A stretch of DNA of 64,000 bases from Candidatus Melainabacteria bacterium (GTDB lineage: Bacteria; Cyanobacteriota; Vampirovibrionia; 2-02-FULL-35-15): positions 11,633 to 75,632 of the forward strand of contig JAHFBG010000006.1 of NCBI GenBank assembly GCA_023250155.1, given 5' to 3'. The number at the start of each line of letters is the position of its first letter. Positions within the stretch are counted from its first letter, which is position 1. Of this stretch, positions 35,035 through 43,690 are shown piece after piece. The notes beneath the pieces are model-generated. The model saw only the letters and a program-made list of their open reading frames with translations. It ran no database searches and was not told the DNA's origin. Made by a program: the position numbers and the translations under genes.

Positions 35035-35942
35035 CTAGCAAGAAGTGCTGCACCTAGTAATCCCGCATCGTTTCCTAAAACACTTTTTTCTATATGAACG
35101 GATTTGGCTAAAGCAGGCAAAAAAAGTTTTTTGGTTTGTTGTAGTAAACACTTTATATCTACCTCTTCTGATAGTCCACCAGACAAAACTATTTTTTCAG
35201 GATCAAAAACATGGAATAAATTACAAATACCAAGTGCTATATAAAAATGCCAATCCTCAATAGCTCTTATGGCTAAAATACTATCTTTGGTTTTGCTCTT
35301 AGTTAGCTGAAAAAGCTTTCTTGTAGAAATAGATTTGTATTTATCAGGAAAGTAATGTTTAATCAAGGCAAGAAGACCATTTCCTGAGGCATATGCCTCA
35401 AAACAATCGTATCTACTACAGGTGCATAATCTTTGTTTTGTATAACTTAGTTTTATATGTCCTATTTCTCCACCGGCAAAATGTGCTCCACGAACTAGTT
35501 TTCCATTTACAATCACTCCACCACCAACACCAGTACCTAAAGTAATCATTAATAGTGGGTTTGCTCCTTTTGCTGAACCTACCTGATACTCAGCATAGGC
35601 TGCTGCATTTGCATCATTTTCTACAACAACAGGTAGTCTATATTTCTTTTGTAATATCTCTTTTACTTTTGTACCTTGCCAGCCTGGAATGTTTCCTGTA
35701 GAACCTACTATCTGACCATCATCACTTACCATTCCTGCTGTAGATATTCCAATTCCAGCGATTAGATACTTCTTAGAAAACTTTTCATAAAATTTTGATA
35801 CAACACTTAGTATCTTTTCACCTTTCGGAGTTTCTGCTTTATATACGGGAGTCATCATTTTTCCGCTAGAAACTAATGCAAATGCTATTTTCGTACCACC
35901 AATGTCTACTCCCATAATCATTTTTTGTTTTGTTTTGTTCAT
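35022..35942 (-). CDS. ROK family sugar kinase (glucokinase-like)
   Basis: Phosphorylates a hexose with ATP. The phosphate loop MGVDIGGTKIA, the catalytic region VENDANAAAYAEYQ, GTGVGGGVIVNGKLVRGAHF, EIGHIKL and the zinc-binding CTCSRYDCFEAYASG (the ROK CxCxxxxC pattern) are present. The length of 306 residues fits glucokinase; the ROK family also holds N-acetylmannosamine and fructose kinases, so the substrate is open. The start is 4 bp inside the preceding lgt gene, pointing to a co-transcribed run lgt-ROK. Confidence 0.88.
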   Translation of the reverse strand: MNKTKQKMIMGVDIGGTKIAFALVSSGKMMTPVYKAETPKGEKILSVVSKFYEKFSKKYLIAGIGISTAGMVSDDGQIVGSTGNIPGWQGTKVKEILQKKYRLPVVVENDANAAAYAEYQVGSAKGANPLLMITLGTGVGGGVIVNGKLVRGAHFAGGEIGHIKLSYTKQRLCTCSRYDCFEAYASGNGLLALIKHYFPDKYKSISTRKLFQLTKSKTKDSILAIRAIEDWHFYIALGICNLFHVFDPEKIVLSGGLSEEVDIKCLLQQTKKLFLPALAKSVHIEKSVLGNDAGLLGAALLASQSL

Positions 35943-36754
35943 TTTTGTTTCTCCGATTTACTACACAACATAATCCCACTTAAAATTAGAATAACCACAC
36001 TTATAACATGTGCACTTGAAAATGTCCCAAACAAATATAAACTATCCACTCTTATAAACTCAAGAAAAAATCTTATTATAGAATATCCAAATAAATAAAA
36101 CCAAAAACATTTACCAGGACGATTACTCCACGCTAAACAGTTTCTATAAAGAAATACAAAAAGAATTAAATCAAAAAAAGATTCATATAAAAAAGTAGGA
36201 TGAAAAAATTTATAGCTCAAATATTTCTCAGGTCTGTAATGTATCGGTATGTTTAGCCAAATAGGGATAAAAAAATGGTCTTGAACAGGTCTTCCAAAAG
36301 CCTCATTATTAAAAAAATTACCCCATCTTCCTATAGCTTGTCCAAGAGGTGTAACAACTGCAATTACATCTATATAGGCATAAAAAGAAACCTTTCTTAT
36401 CTTAGAAAACATTAGCGTAGCGAAAATTGCTCCAAATATTCCTCCATGGATAGATTGACCACCAAGCCAGATCATAGGAATCTCAGTTAAGTTGTTCTTA
36501 AAATAATCCCAGCTTAAAATTACAAACCATAACCGTGCAAAGAATATACTAAAAATTAAAATTAATAAGATTAAGTCATTAAAACATTCTAGATTTAACT
36601 GCTTTTTCTTTATTAAGTTTTCTGCTATGAAATATGCAATTAGAAATGCTATAGCAATGAAAACCCCATACCATCTTATAGTTAAACTACCTATGTGAAA
36701 GGCAATTGCACCAGGTGAGGTGAGAATAATATGAGGAAAGTTATTTAGCATCAT
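35939..36754 (-). CDS. lgt: prolipoprotein diacylglyceryl transferase
   Basis: Transfers diacylglycerol to the lipobox cysteine of lipoproteins in the inner membrane; the thioredoxin lipoprotein in this window would be a client. Seven hydrophobic helices, IRWYGVFIAIAF, the SIHGGIFGA loop and the signature GRWGNFFNNEAFG are visible. The start is uncertain: ATG codons at 36751, 36754 and 36763 all overlap the end of the upstream sugar-transferase gene, and none has a clear ribosome site. Coupled translation is likely. I chose 36754. Confidence 0.92.
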   Translation of the reverse strand: MMLNNFPHIILTSPGAIAFHIGSLTIRWYGVFIAIAFLIAYFIAENLIKKKQLNLECFNDLILLILIFSIFFARLWFVILSWDYFKNNLTEIPMIWLGGQSIHGGIFGAIFATLMFSKIRKVSFYAYIDVIAVVTPLGQAIGRWGNFFNNEAFGRPVQDHFFIPIWLNIPIHYRPEKYLSYKFFHPTFLYESFFDLILFVFLYRNCLAWSNRPGKCFWFYLFGYSIIRFFLEFIRVDSLYLFGTFSSAHVISVVILILSGIMLCSKSEKQK

Positions 36755-37316
36755 AGATACCATCTTGTTTAAAAACAACAAAAAAAGTTTTTATTAAAAT
36801 TTTTAGATCCAAAAACAAGTTCCAATTTTTAGCATACCAGCAGTCTAACTCCATTCTTTTTTCGTATGGAATAGAATTTCTTCCATTAACCTGAGTCCAT
36901 CCTGTTAATCCTGGTTTTACTAACAATTTATCAAAATCACTTTTAGAAAACTCTTCCATTTGTGATGGTAAAGCTGGTCTGGGTCCTACTATTGACATAT
37001 GTCCTAAAAAAACATTTAGGAGTTGAGGAGTTTCATCTAGACTTGCTTTTCTTAAAAAATAGCCTATAGGTGTAACTCTTTCATCAGTTTTATTACTGAC
37101 TAAGGAGTGAGGATCGGAGCCGAGGTACATTGATCTAAATTTAAAACAAGTAAATAGTTTCCCATTAATTCCTACACGTTTATGTAGATAAAAAATAGGA
37201 CCTTTAGAATTCAACTTAATTAAACCTGCAATGATAACCCAAAAAGGGAATAACAATACAATTCCTGCTAGTGAAAGACTAATATCAATAATTCTTTTAA
37301 TAAATAGCTTGAGCAT
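36741..37316 (-). CDS. bacterial sugar transferase (polyprenyl-phosphate glycosyl-1-phosphate transferase)
   Basis: An initiating enzyme for surface polysaccharide: transfers a sugar-1-phosphate to undecaprenyl phosphate. One N-terminal membrane helix (about 10-30), then GPIFYLHKRVGINGKLFTCFKF, the LRKASLDETPQLLNV catalytic segment and SIVGPRPALP. At 191 residues it is the short, monotopic PglC-like form with the core domain only. It overlaps the upstream epimerase and the downstream lgt gene, so the three form an operon. Confidence 0.9.
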   Translation of the reverse strand: MLKLFIKRIIDISLSLAGIVLLFPFWVIIAGLIKLNSKGPIFYLHKRVGINGKLFTCFKFRSMYLGSDPHSLVSNKTDERVTPIGYFLRKASLDETPQLLNVFLGHMSIVGPRPALPSQMEEFSKSDFDKLLVKPGLTGWTQVNGRNSIPYEKRMELDCWYAKNWNLFLDLKILIKTFFVVFKQDGIYDAK

Positions 37317-38220
37317 TTTTAAATGACTTAGTATTTTCTATCATATCTTTTAGACCTGTTTCTATGGTGTAGAGTGGCTCCCACTCTAAAGCTTTTTTTA
37401 TTTTATTTATATCTAAGTATAATCCTTTTTGAGCTTTGCTTAGATATAAATTGTTTTCCTTTAGCTCTGGTATTGGGGTACCAGGAAAGTACAAATATAA
37501 GATATCTAATACTTGTTTTAAAGAAGTAGGCTTGCCAGAACCCAAGTTAAAAATCTTATTTTTTATTGATGGATAAATTTTATCAGTAAGTCCCTTTACA
37601 ATAACATCTGCGACATCTTCAATATAAATAAAATCTGAAATAATATCTGGGTCATTGAATATAATCGGACTTTGTCCTGCTTGCATTTTTTCTATAAACT
37701 TGGCTATAACTCCTGATTTATTAAAGTTTTGATTTTTACCAAAAATGCTGGGGATACGAAAAATAAGATAATCAAATTTACTATTAACAATAAGCTCTTC
37801 AGTTCTTAATTTGCAAGTACCATATATTGTTATCGGTTTAGTTGGATGTAGTTCAGAGATAGGTAATGATTCTGGTATTCCATAAACAGCTTGACTTGAT
37901 AAGTAAATAAACTTTGGGTTTAAATTTACTTCCTTTAAACAATTGATTAGATTGCTAGTAGCAGTAATGGTGTCTCCAAATTCCTTATCTTTATTTTCAT
38001 TTGCTCTTGTAATATTTGAACCACTAGCAAAATGTAATACTATATTTGGTTGAAAATCATCCAATATTTTTTTTAGCTTTTTGTTATCTTTTAAGTCAAT
38101 TATAATATCTTCGTTAATTGCTCTACCTATAGACAATATTTTGTAATCAAGATTACATAGCTTGGTTTTAGTAGCTAAACCAATAAAGCCTGAGCCACCT
38201 GTAATTAAAACCTTTTCCAC
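37297..38220 (-). CDS. NAD-dependent sugar epimerase/dehydratase
   Basis: An extended short-chain dehydrogenase for nucleotide sugars. The Rossmann loop is ITGGSGFIG near the N-terminus, and the catalytic YxxxK is in ITIYGTCKLRTEEL, with the Ser/Thr in YLSSQAVYG. The 307-residue length is typical of GalE-like enzymes. It overlaps the sugar-transferase gene, so it probably supplies the sugar that enzyme uses. Exact substrate unknown. Confidence 0.87.
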   Translation of the reverse strand: MEKVLITGGSGFIGLATKTKLCNLDYKILSIGRAINEDIIIDLKDNKKLKKILDDFQPNIVLHFASGSNITRANENKDKEFGDTITATSNLINCLKEVNLNPKFIYLSSQAVYGIPESLPISELHPTKPITIYGTCKLRTEELIVNSKFDYLIFRIPSIFGKNQNFNKSGVIAKFIEKMQAGQSPIIFNDPDIISDFIYIEDVADVIVKGLTDKIYPSIKNKIFNLGSGKPTSLKQVLDILYLYFPGTPIPELKENNLYLSKAQKGLYLDINKIKKALEWEPLYTIETGLKDMIENTKSFKNAQAIY

Positions 38221-38221
38221 T

Positions 38222-38671
38222 TTATCTTTCTAAATCTCTAATTTCTTGAACACGTCTTAAATGTCTACCACCTTCGAACTTTGTTTCTAACCAAGTTTTT
38301 ATAATTTCTTTAGATAAATCTAAATTTGTAATTCTTCCTCCTAGAGTAAGAATATTTGAATTGTTGTGTTGCCTAGACAGTTTGGCAATTTCAGGATCAT
38401 AACAGTGAGCAGCAATTATACCTTTTATTTTATTTGCTGCAATAGACATCCCAATTCCAGTTCCACAAATTAAAATTCCTTTGTCCTGGTTTTTGCTAGC
38501 TACAGAAGTAGCTAGACTTTTAGCAATTAATGGATAATCAACAGAATCGCTGGTATTAGTACCAAAATCAACTATTTCATAGCCAAGTTCTTTAAGGAAG
38601 GGTTTTAAATTTTCCTTTAGTTCAAAACCAGCATGATCTGAACCAACTGCAATTTTTTTTTCTTGAGTCAT
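38222..38671 (-). CDS. rpiB: ribose-5-phosphate isomerase B
   Basis: Interconverts ribose-5-phosphate and ribulose-5-phosphate in the pentose phosphate pathway. The N-terminal AVGSDHAGFELKENL, the catalytic-cysteine motif LICGTGIGMSIAANK and the HNNSNILTLGGR strand are diagnostic. The length of 149 residues is normal. The start of the epimerase gene follows by 1 bp, so they are co-transcribed. A distant AAGG lies 13 nt before ATG. Confidence 0.94.
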   Translation of the reverse strand: MTQEKKIAVGSDHAGFELKENLKPFLKELGYEIVDFGTNTSDSVDYPLIAKSLATSVASKNQDKGILICGTGIGMSIAANKIKGIIAAHCYDPEIAKLSRQHNNSNILTLGGRITNLDLSKEIIKTWLETKFEGGRHLRRVQEIRDLER

Positions 38672-38732
38672 ATTGATAATTTACCTTCTATATAGTAATT
38701 AGTGTTTTATAGTGCTCTTAAAACTATACAAC

Positions 38733-38768
38733 AAAAAACAGGGTGCTTTTAAAAACAAAACACCCTGT
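38733..38768 (-). terminator. intrinsic terminator after hup
   Basis: On the minus strand ACAGGGTG (from 38768) pairs with CACCCTGT (ending 38738), and is followed by T6. It lies 20 nt after the hup stop. The plus strand also has a T-rich tail after the stem. Confidence 0.82.
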
Positions 38769-38788
38769 CTTTATATTTTTTACTAGTC

Positions 38789-39166
38789 TTATCTTCTTTT
38801 GCTAGATTTTTTGCTGGACTTTGGTTTTGCTTTTGCTTTACCTGCCATAACCATTACTTTTGGTACGATTTCCAATTTTGGAGCTCTACCAGTTGCAACA
38901 GCTTCTTTTAATTCTGATCCTGGTGAAAATGCTGGTGCTTTCTTTGCAGGGATCTTGATTTTTTCTGTTGGGTTTTGTGGATTGACTCCCATACGTGCTT
39001 TTCTGTTACGTCTTTCAAATGTTCCGAAACCTACGAAGGTTACTTTTTCGCCACGTGAAAGTGAAACAGAAATATTATAAATAGTGCCTTTGACTGCACG
39101 ATCTACATCTGCCTTAGAAAGACCAGTTGTCTTTGCAACTGCATCTACTAATTCTGATTTATTCAT
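38789..39166 (-). CDS. hup: HU-type DNA-binding protein with basic tail
   Basis: A histone-like protein that bends DNA. The N-terminal MNKSELVDAVAKTTGLSKAD, GFGTFERRNRKARMGVNPQN and the arm motif TEKIKIPAKKAPAFSPG are the HU signature. The usual 90-residue core is followed by about 30 extra residues ending in KAKAKPKSSKKSSKRR, a lysine-rich tail like that of histone-like extensions. A strong ribosome site (AAGGAGA) precedes the ATG, and a terminator follows. Confidence 0.93.
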   Translation of the reverse strand: MNKSELVDAVAKTTGLSKADVDRAVKGTIYNISVSLSRGEKVTFVGFGTFERRNRKARMGVNPQNPTEKIKIPAKKAPAFSPGSELKEAVATGRAPKLEIVPKVMVMAGKAKAKPKSSKKSSKRR

Positions 39167-39425
39167 TTAGATTCTCCTTATTATTTATTTAACTTAGACT
39201 TTTTTGGTTTTTCCTCTAACACCCTTCACGATTGGGCCTTAAAGAGAGAAACCTAAGAGCCTTTTTTTTTCTTATAAACAAGTCTTGTTTTCAAAGCCTT
39301 TATTTATCAGGGTTTAATTGGGTTCGCCAACAACCAACCATGAAGTATGACAAACATTGGTGAGTAAGTCAAGAGCTACAATAACAATTTATGTATAATA
39401 GTTCTAAATCTGTTACATTGGATAC
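39167..39425. other. intergenic region between hup and the HAS-barrel-like gene
   Basis: A 259-bp divergent region. It holds a T9 tract (39262-39270) preceded by a weak GGC-c-TTA/TAA-ga-GCC pairing, and a small hairpin TTGG-GTTCG-CCAA (39318-39330). A TATAAT lies near 39394-39399. No gene seen. Confidence 0.35.
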
Positions 39426-40061
39426 GTGAATAATATGACTACTAGAAATCCTCTACATAAGCCTCTTGGTGAGGTTGTCTACTCCAGTACAAATATAGTC
39501 TCAGTTCAATGCTATAAAGAAGGTACAGCTTCTATCCCCTATAGACACAGTGTTGCTGAAGGTTCAATTGTAAGAATTGAAGGCTCTTATGAAAAGCATT
39601 TTTCTGCTTATGGCTTAGTTACCAAAATTTGTAATACCAGCCTTGACAATATACACAAGCCATCTGCTCTTGGCTTAAGTTCTAAAGAGCTTGAAGAGCT
39701 ACAACCACAGGTTTATGATTTGCTTAGAAAAGAATTAGAAGTATGCCTATTTGCTTATAAAGAGGAGAATATTGTGAATTATAAGCCTTCAAAGCTAATC
39801 ATGATTCATGACATTGTTTATGATGTATTAGATGATGAAGTTGTAGACCTTACAAGCTTAGAAGGGGTTATGAACCTAATTAATGTAGTAAAAACAAATC
39901 AATCAAAGCCTAATCTGTTAGTTGATTTATTAAGCCGCGGGTACAGTCTTAGAAATAATGAATACTCATATTTAGTACAAGTTGGACAAAAACTCTCATT
40001 AGCTTTTTCTGATGAAATTGATAATTTAATGCAAATCTTGAAAAGACTTTCTCCCGTATAG
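39426..40061 (+). CDS. HAS-barrel-like protein, cyanobacterial-type, function unknown
   Basis: The N-terminal half (GEVVYSSTNIVSVQCYKEG to HFSAYGLVTKI) looks like a HAS-barrel, the small beta-domain that precedes HerA-type ATPases, and LEELQPQVYDLLRKELEV resembles a stretch I associate with cyanobacterial conserved proteins. No ATPase domain follows. The start is either the GTG at 39426 (a TACATT lies 6 nt upstream) or the ATG at 39435. It precedes comF on the same strand. Assignment is by pattern memory only. Confidence 0.5.
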   Translation: MNNMTTRNPLHKPLGEVVYSSTNIVSVQCYKEGTASIPYRHSVAEGSIVRIEGSYEKHFSAYGLVTKICNTSLDNIHKPSALGLSSKELEELQPQVYDLLRKELEVCLFAYKEENIVNYKPSKLIMIHDIVYDVLDDEVVDLTSLEGVMNLINVVKTNQSKPNLLVDLLSRGYSLRNNEYSYLVQVGQKLSLAFSDEIDNLMQILKRLSPV

Positions 40062-40111
40062 ACCTCTTTCTATCCACTATTTGTTTGATTTGAATATTAG
40101 CTTACTTCTAC

Positions 40112-40117
40112 TAAAAT
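40112..40117 (+). promoter_or_regulatory. putative -10 box of comF, leaderless
   Basis: TAAAAT ending 8 nt before the ATG at 40126. The context is close to that of rplU (CTAAAATATTTA before ATG in both). Confidence 0.45.
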
Positions 40118-40125
40118 ATTTAGCT

Positions 40126-40797
40126 ATGATGAAAAGACTATTAGCTCAAATTGTTGGATTGCTTTATGAGAATCAATGTTCTATATGTAATGAGACTTGT
40201 TCCAACTCTATAGTTTGCAAGTTTTGTGAAAATGAATTTGTAATAAGAGGTGACAATTATATTAAACATCTTGACAAAGTTAAATCTTATGTTTGGGGTA
40301 TGTATGAAGGAAAGCTTAGACAAGGGATTATTAATTTAAAAAATGGTAATAAAAAATTAGCACCCTACTTTGGAAAAAAGATTGCAGAGTTATGGGAAAA
40401 ATTTCCTGAAGATATAAAATTTGGTAATAGTCTTGTTATTCCAATACCCTCACATAAGAAAAGAATAAAGGAACGAGGATTTTGTCAAACCTCACTAATT
40501 GCTAATGAATTTGCAAAGACATTAAGTCTTGGAATTTTAAATGAATCTATAGTAAGAAGAAAAGAAACTAGATTCATGAATACATTACAAAGTGTAGAAG
40601 AAAGAAAAAATAATATTAAGGATGCTTTTGAAATCAATGATAGGAACTCTATTTATAAATGTGTGGAAAATATTTTTATAGTTGATGATATTGTTACTTC
40701 TGGTAGCACAATATCAGAGCTGGCAAGCACTATTTCTACATATTGTCCAAATGTAAATCTTATAGGTGTAGCTGTTGCGTCTGGGGATAAATACTAG
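40126..40797 (+). CDS. comF: ComF family phosphoribosyltransferase-like protein
   Basis: An N-terminal zinc finger (CSICNETCSNSIVCKFC) is followed by a phosphoribosyltransferase-like domain with the VIPIPSHKKRIKERGF loop and the PRPP-binding motif FIVDDIVTSGSTI. ComF is needed for DNA uptake in naturally competent bacteria. I chose the ATG at 40126, because an upstream TTG frame (40081) lies before the probable promoter. The stop abuts the convergent mlaF-like gene with no spacing. Confidence 0.87.
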   Translation: MMKRLLAQIVGLLYENQCSICNETCSNSIVCKFCENEFVIRGDNYIKHLDKVKSYVWGMYEGKLRQGIINLKNGNKKLAPYFGKKIAELWEKFPEDIKFGNSLVIPIPSHKKRIKERGFCQTSLIANEFAKTLSLGILNESIVRRKETRFMNTLQSVEERKNNIKDAFEINDRNSIYKCVENIFIVDDIVTSGSTISELASTISTYCPNVNLIGVAVASGDKY

Positions 40798-41538
40798 CTA
40801 TTCCTTTATTACAGTCATTGGTCCTTCTTTATTCCCACTTCTAAATTGCTTTGCAAATGGATTATCTGTTTTAAACAAGTCATCAGAAGTGCCTTCCCAT
40901 GCAATTTTAGAATCATATAAAAGAATGACTCTGCTTGAGACTTTTTGAACTAGTTCAAGATTGTGGGTGACGAGTATACTGGAAGCTTTTAGTTCTTGTT
41001 GAAGTTTTAAAATATAGTTAACAATAACAGTTGAAACAATAGGGTCTAGTCCACTGGTAGGTTCATCATAAAGAATAATTTCAGGATCATTTATAATAGC
41101 TCTTGCAAAGCCAACTCTTTTTTTCATACCACCAGACAATTCATCTGGCCTTAAGTTCTCTATTCCACTAAGTCCAACTAATCTTAGCTTTTCTAATACT
41201 TTACTTTTTAAGTCCACACCGTTTCCTTTTTTTATAGTGTTTATTAGAGGAAATGCAACATTTTCAAATATAGTCATTGAATCAAATAATGCTGCTCCTT
41301 GAAAAACCATTCCAAGATTATCTGTCTTTAAGATGACTTTACCAGAATCAGGTTCTTCTAGTCCACATATAATCTTAAGCAATGTAGATTTCCCAGTTCC
41401 TGATAAACCAATAATTAGCAAAATCTCATTTTTATAAACTTTAAAACTTACGTGGTCTAATACTTTTTTCTTACCGAATGACTTACATAAATCGATAACT
41501 TCAACAATTGGTTCTAATTGTTTATCCTTATCCGACAT
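40798..41538 (-). CDS. MlaF-like ABC transporter ATPase
   Basis: Walker A GLSGTGKST, signature LSGGMKKRVGFAR, Walker B EIILYDEPTSGLDP and the H-loop VTHNLE are all present. The GGMKKRV form of the signature is typical of MlaF, the ATPase of the outer-membrane lipid-asymmetry transporter, and its plastid/cyanobacterial TGD3 relative. No MlaE or MlaD gene lies nearby. The start overlaps the end of kdsA by 11 bp, so the two are one transcript. Presence with kdsA supports a Gram-negative outer membrane. Confidence 0.82.
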   Translation of the reverse strand: MSDKDKQLEPIVEVIDLCKSFGKKKVLDHVSFKVYKNEILLIIGLSGTGKSTLLKIICGLEEPDSGKVILKTDNLGMVFQGAALFDSMTIFENVAFPLINTIKKGNGVDLKSKVLEKLRLVGLSGIENLRPDELSGGMKKRVGFARAIINDPEIILYDEPTSGLDPIVSTVIVNYILKLQQELKASSILVTHNLELVQKVSSRVILLYDSKIAWEGTSDDLFKTDNPFAKQFRSGNKEGPMTVIKE

Positions 41539-42358
41539 TTGTAGTCTTAGTAGCTTCTCTAATCCTTAGTGCTTGTTTTAACAAGTCTTCTACCTTATCC
41601 AGAGGAACCATATTAGGCCCATCGCTTAATGCATTGTCTGGGTCTGGGTGTGTCTCCATGAAAATCCCATCACAACCAGCAGCTACGGCAGCTTTTAAAA
41701 GAGTAGGAATAAATTCTCTCTGTCCTGAAGATGTTGTCCCTGCACCGCCAGGTAATTGAACTGAATGTGTAGAATCAAAAACAATTGGGATTCCAAGTCT
41801 ATGAATAATATCAAATGCTCTCATATCTACTACTAAATTATGATACCCAAAAGATGTTCCTCTTTCTGTAATTAAAACATTTTCATTTCCTACTGCATAT
41901 GCTTTTTTCGCTATGTTTAATACATCATCAGGAGCTAAAAATTGTCCTTTTTTAATGTTTAAAACTTTTCCTGTTTTTGCAGCTTCAATAATTAAGTTTG
42001 TTTGTCTACATAGAAATGCCGGTATTTGAATAATATCAAGAACATCTTTTACAGATTCAATCTCACTTATTTCATGAACATCAGATAAAACAAAAATATC
42101 AAATTCTTTCTTTACTTGACTTAATATTTCAAGTCCTTCTTCTATCCCATGTCCTCTAAAACTATTTATAGATGTTCGGTTAGCTTTATCATAAGATGAC
42201 TTAAATATAAAAGGTAATTTGAGTCTTTCACAAATACTTTTTAAATTTTCTGCAGTTTTAAAAACAATATCTCTACTTTCAATTACACATGGTCCAGCGA
42301 TTAATGGAAGTGTTTCACCATTCCCCCAGATTATGTTTTTTAGTTTGACGAATTTCAT
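41528..42358 (-). CDS. kdsA: KDO-8-phosphate synthase
   Basis: Condenses arabinose-5-phosphate with phosphoenolpyruvate in lipopolysaccharide inner-core synthesis. LPLIAGPCVIESRD, FKSSYDKANRTSINSFRG, LSDVHE, IQIPAFLCRQTNL and FDSTHSVQLPGG are diagnostic; the length of 276 is normal. A Cys appears near the metal site (AAGCDGIFMETHPDPDNALSDG), and the motif order fits KDO8P rather than DAHP synthase. A TAAAAT lies 7 nt before the ATG. mlaF overlaps its end; recR is 19 bp upstream. Confidence 0.93.
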   Translation of the reverse strand: MKFVKLKNIIWGNGETLPLIAGPCVIESRDIVFKTAENLKSICERLKLPFIFKSSYDKANRTSINSFRGHGIEEGLEILSQVKKEFDIFVLSDVHEISEIESVKDVLDIIQIPAFLCRQTNLIIEAAKTGKVLNIKKGQFLAPDDVLNIAKKAYAVGNENVLITERGTSFGYHNLVVDMRAFDIIHRLGIPIVFDSTHSVQLPGGAGTTSSGQREFIPTLLKAAVAAGCDGIFMETHPDPDNALSDGPNMVPLDKVEDLLKQALRIREATKTTNVG

Positions 42359-42365
42359 ATCTATT

Positions 42366-42371
42366 ATTTTA
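42366..42371 (-). promoter_or_regulatory. putative -10 box of kdsA, leaderless
   Basis: TAAAAT on the minus strand ends 7 nt before the kdsA ATG (42358). There is no Shine-Dalgarno. Confidence 0.45.
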
Positions 42372-42377
42372 GCGTAT

Positions 42378-42977
42378 CTATTTAATTTCGCTTCTATTTT
42401 CTAATGCTCGTGCTAACGTTAGCTCATCAGCGTATTCTAATTCACTACCAACAGGCAATCCAAAACCTAGTCTTGTTATCTTATTACAAACGGGTGAAAG
42501 TATTCTATGTAGATAAAGAGTTGTAGCTTCACCTTCAGTGCTTGTATCTAATGCAAGAATTGTTTCACTGGGTTCGTGCTTATTTATTGTTTGTAAGAGT
42601 TCTTTAATAGCTAATTGTTCAGGCCCTATTCCATCAATGGGAGAAATCAAGCCACCAAGTACATGATATATTCCTTTAAATTCATTTGTCCTTTCAATGG
42701 CAATTAAATCTCTTGATTCAGACACTACACAGATAGTTTTAATATTTCTAGAGGAATTAGAACATATTTCACAAGGATCTAAAGCACTTAAGTTTTGACA
42801 AAGAGAACATCTTTTTATTTTTAACTTTGCTTCTATCATGGCTTTTGAAAATTCTTCTACTTGTTGGATATCTTGATTTAGGATATGAAAAGCCATTCTT
42901 TGTGCAGACTTTGGACCAATGCCCGGTAGTTTTTGAAATTCTTCAATCAACTTTAATAGTGGACGTGTATATTTCAT
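42378..42977 (-). CDS. recR: recombination mediator RecR
   Basis: With RecF and RecO it loads RecA on gapped DNA. The helix-hairpin-helix LPGIGPKSAQRMAFHIL, the four-cysteine zinc site (CSLCQNLSALDPCEIC), the Toprim region and the C-terminal GLPVGSELEYADELTLARALENR are complete; 199 residues is normal. It lies next to ybaB, the widespread ybaB-recR pairing. Confidence 0.95.
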   Translation of the reverse strand: MKYTRPLLKLIEEFQKLPGIGPKSAQRMAFHILNQDIQQVEEFSKAMIEAKLKIKRCSLCQNLSALDPCEICSNSSRNIKTICVVSESRDLIAIERTNEFKGIYHVLGGLISPIDGIGPEQLAIKELLQTINKHEPSETILALDTSTEGEATTLYLHRILSPVCNKITRLGFGLPVGSELEYADELTLARALENRSEIK

Positions 42978-42985
42978 TTGTTTAT

Positions 42986-42991
42986 ATTTTA
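42986..42991 (-). promoter_or_regulatory. putative -10 box of recR, leaderless
   Basis: TAAAAT on the minus strand ends 8 nt before the recR ATG (42977). Confidence 0.4.
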
Positions 42992-43018
42992 TGAGATGTC
43001 TTTACGAAGAGAGATGAA

Positions 43019-43327
43019 TTATTTTATAAAGGGTAGATTCACTCCACCGGTCAGTTTTCCAAGCTTTTCTTGTGAAGCATTTACGGCTTTGTTTGTAGCA
43101 TCTTTAAATGCTGAAAGTACTAAATCTTCTAAAGTTTCTACATCATCAGGATTTACTGCTTCTTTTTTTATTTTTACATTTTTAATTTCACCTTGAGCAC
43201 TCATAGTAATTTCTACGGATCCACCACCAGCATTGCCAGTTACACTAATTTTACTTAATTCTTCTTGTGCTATGACTAAGGACTTTTGTAGTTTCTCAGC
43301 ATCCTTCAACATTTTTTGAATATCCAT
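43019..43327 (-). CDS. ybaB: YbaB/EbfC nucleoid-associated protein
   Basis: A small dimeric DNA-binding protein of 102 residues. The N-terminal helix MLKDAEKLQKSLVIAQEEL, the central VEITMSAQGEIKNVKI strand pair and the LEDLVLSAFKDATNKA helix fit the family. An AGAGGT ribosome site precedes the ATG. recR follows 41 bp later on the same strand, as in many bacteria. Confidence 0.92.
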   Translation of the reverse strand: MDIQKMLKDAEKLQKSLVIAQEELSKISVTGNAGGGSVEITMSAQGEIKNVKIKKEAVNPDDVETLEDLVLSAFKDATNKAVNASQEKLGKLTGGVNLPFIK

Positions 43328-43370
43328 AATTACCTCTTTCTTAGATAATATATCATATCAAATAAAGTAG

Positions 43371-43403
43371 GTGCTTGTCGTGACAAGCACTTGTTGCAAC
43401 AAG
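43371..43403. repeat. two adjoining palindromes
   Basis: GTGCTTGTC-GT-GACAAGCAC (43371-43390) is followed by, and shares one base with, CTTGTTGCAACAAG (43390-43403), a perfect 14-bp palindrome. They lie between ybaB and the first CCC protein gene, perhaps as a terminator without a strong U-tract. Confidence 0.6.
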
Positions 43404-43435
43404 CCCTTCTAGAAAAAAATTATACAAAATAAAAA

Positions 43436-43666
43436 CTAATCTTTACAACAACAGACACCAGCTTCTTTTTCTGAATAGCCTTCTGGACAATCGCCAGCAG
43501 GAACACATCCTTTTATCTCTTCATCACTGCCACCACACTGAGTGCTGCTACATTGTTTGTCTCCATCATCAGGGGTTTCATCTCCACAGAATGCAAAAGA
43601 TGGTGCAATGTTCATTGTTAAAACAAATAAAGCAAAAATACTTATAGCATATTTAAAAACTTTCAT
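43436..43666 (-). CDS. small secreted cysteine-rich protein 1, CCC tail
   Basis: Seventy-six residues. A signal peptide (KVFKYAISIFALFVLTMN, then APSFA) is followed by a mature region of about 51 residues with many Asp/Glu and nine cysteines, ending GVCCCKD. I recognise no family. The next gene upstream encodes a similar protein with the same plan. The cysteine spacing and CCC end suggest a compact disulfide-bonded peptide, a metal site or a bacteriocin-like product; none is proven. The thioredoxin lipoprotein in the window could act on such proteins. Confidence 0.7.
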   Translation of the reverse strand: MKVFKYAISIFALFVLTMNIAPSFAFCGDETPDDGDKQCSSTQCGGSDEEIKGCVPAGDCPEGYSEKEAGVCCCKD

Positions 43667-43690
43667 TTTAAGTCTCCTGGTTAAACTATC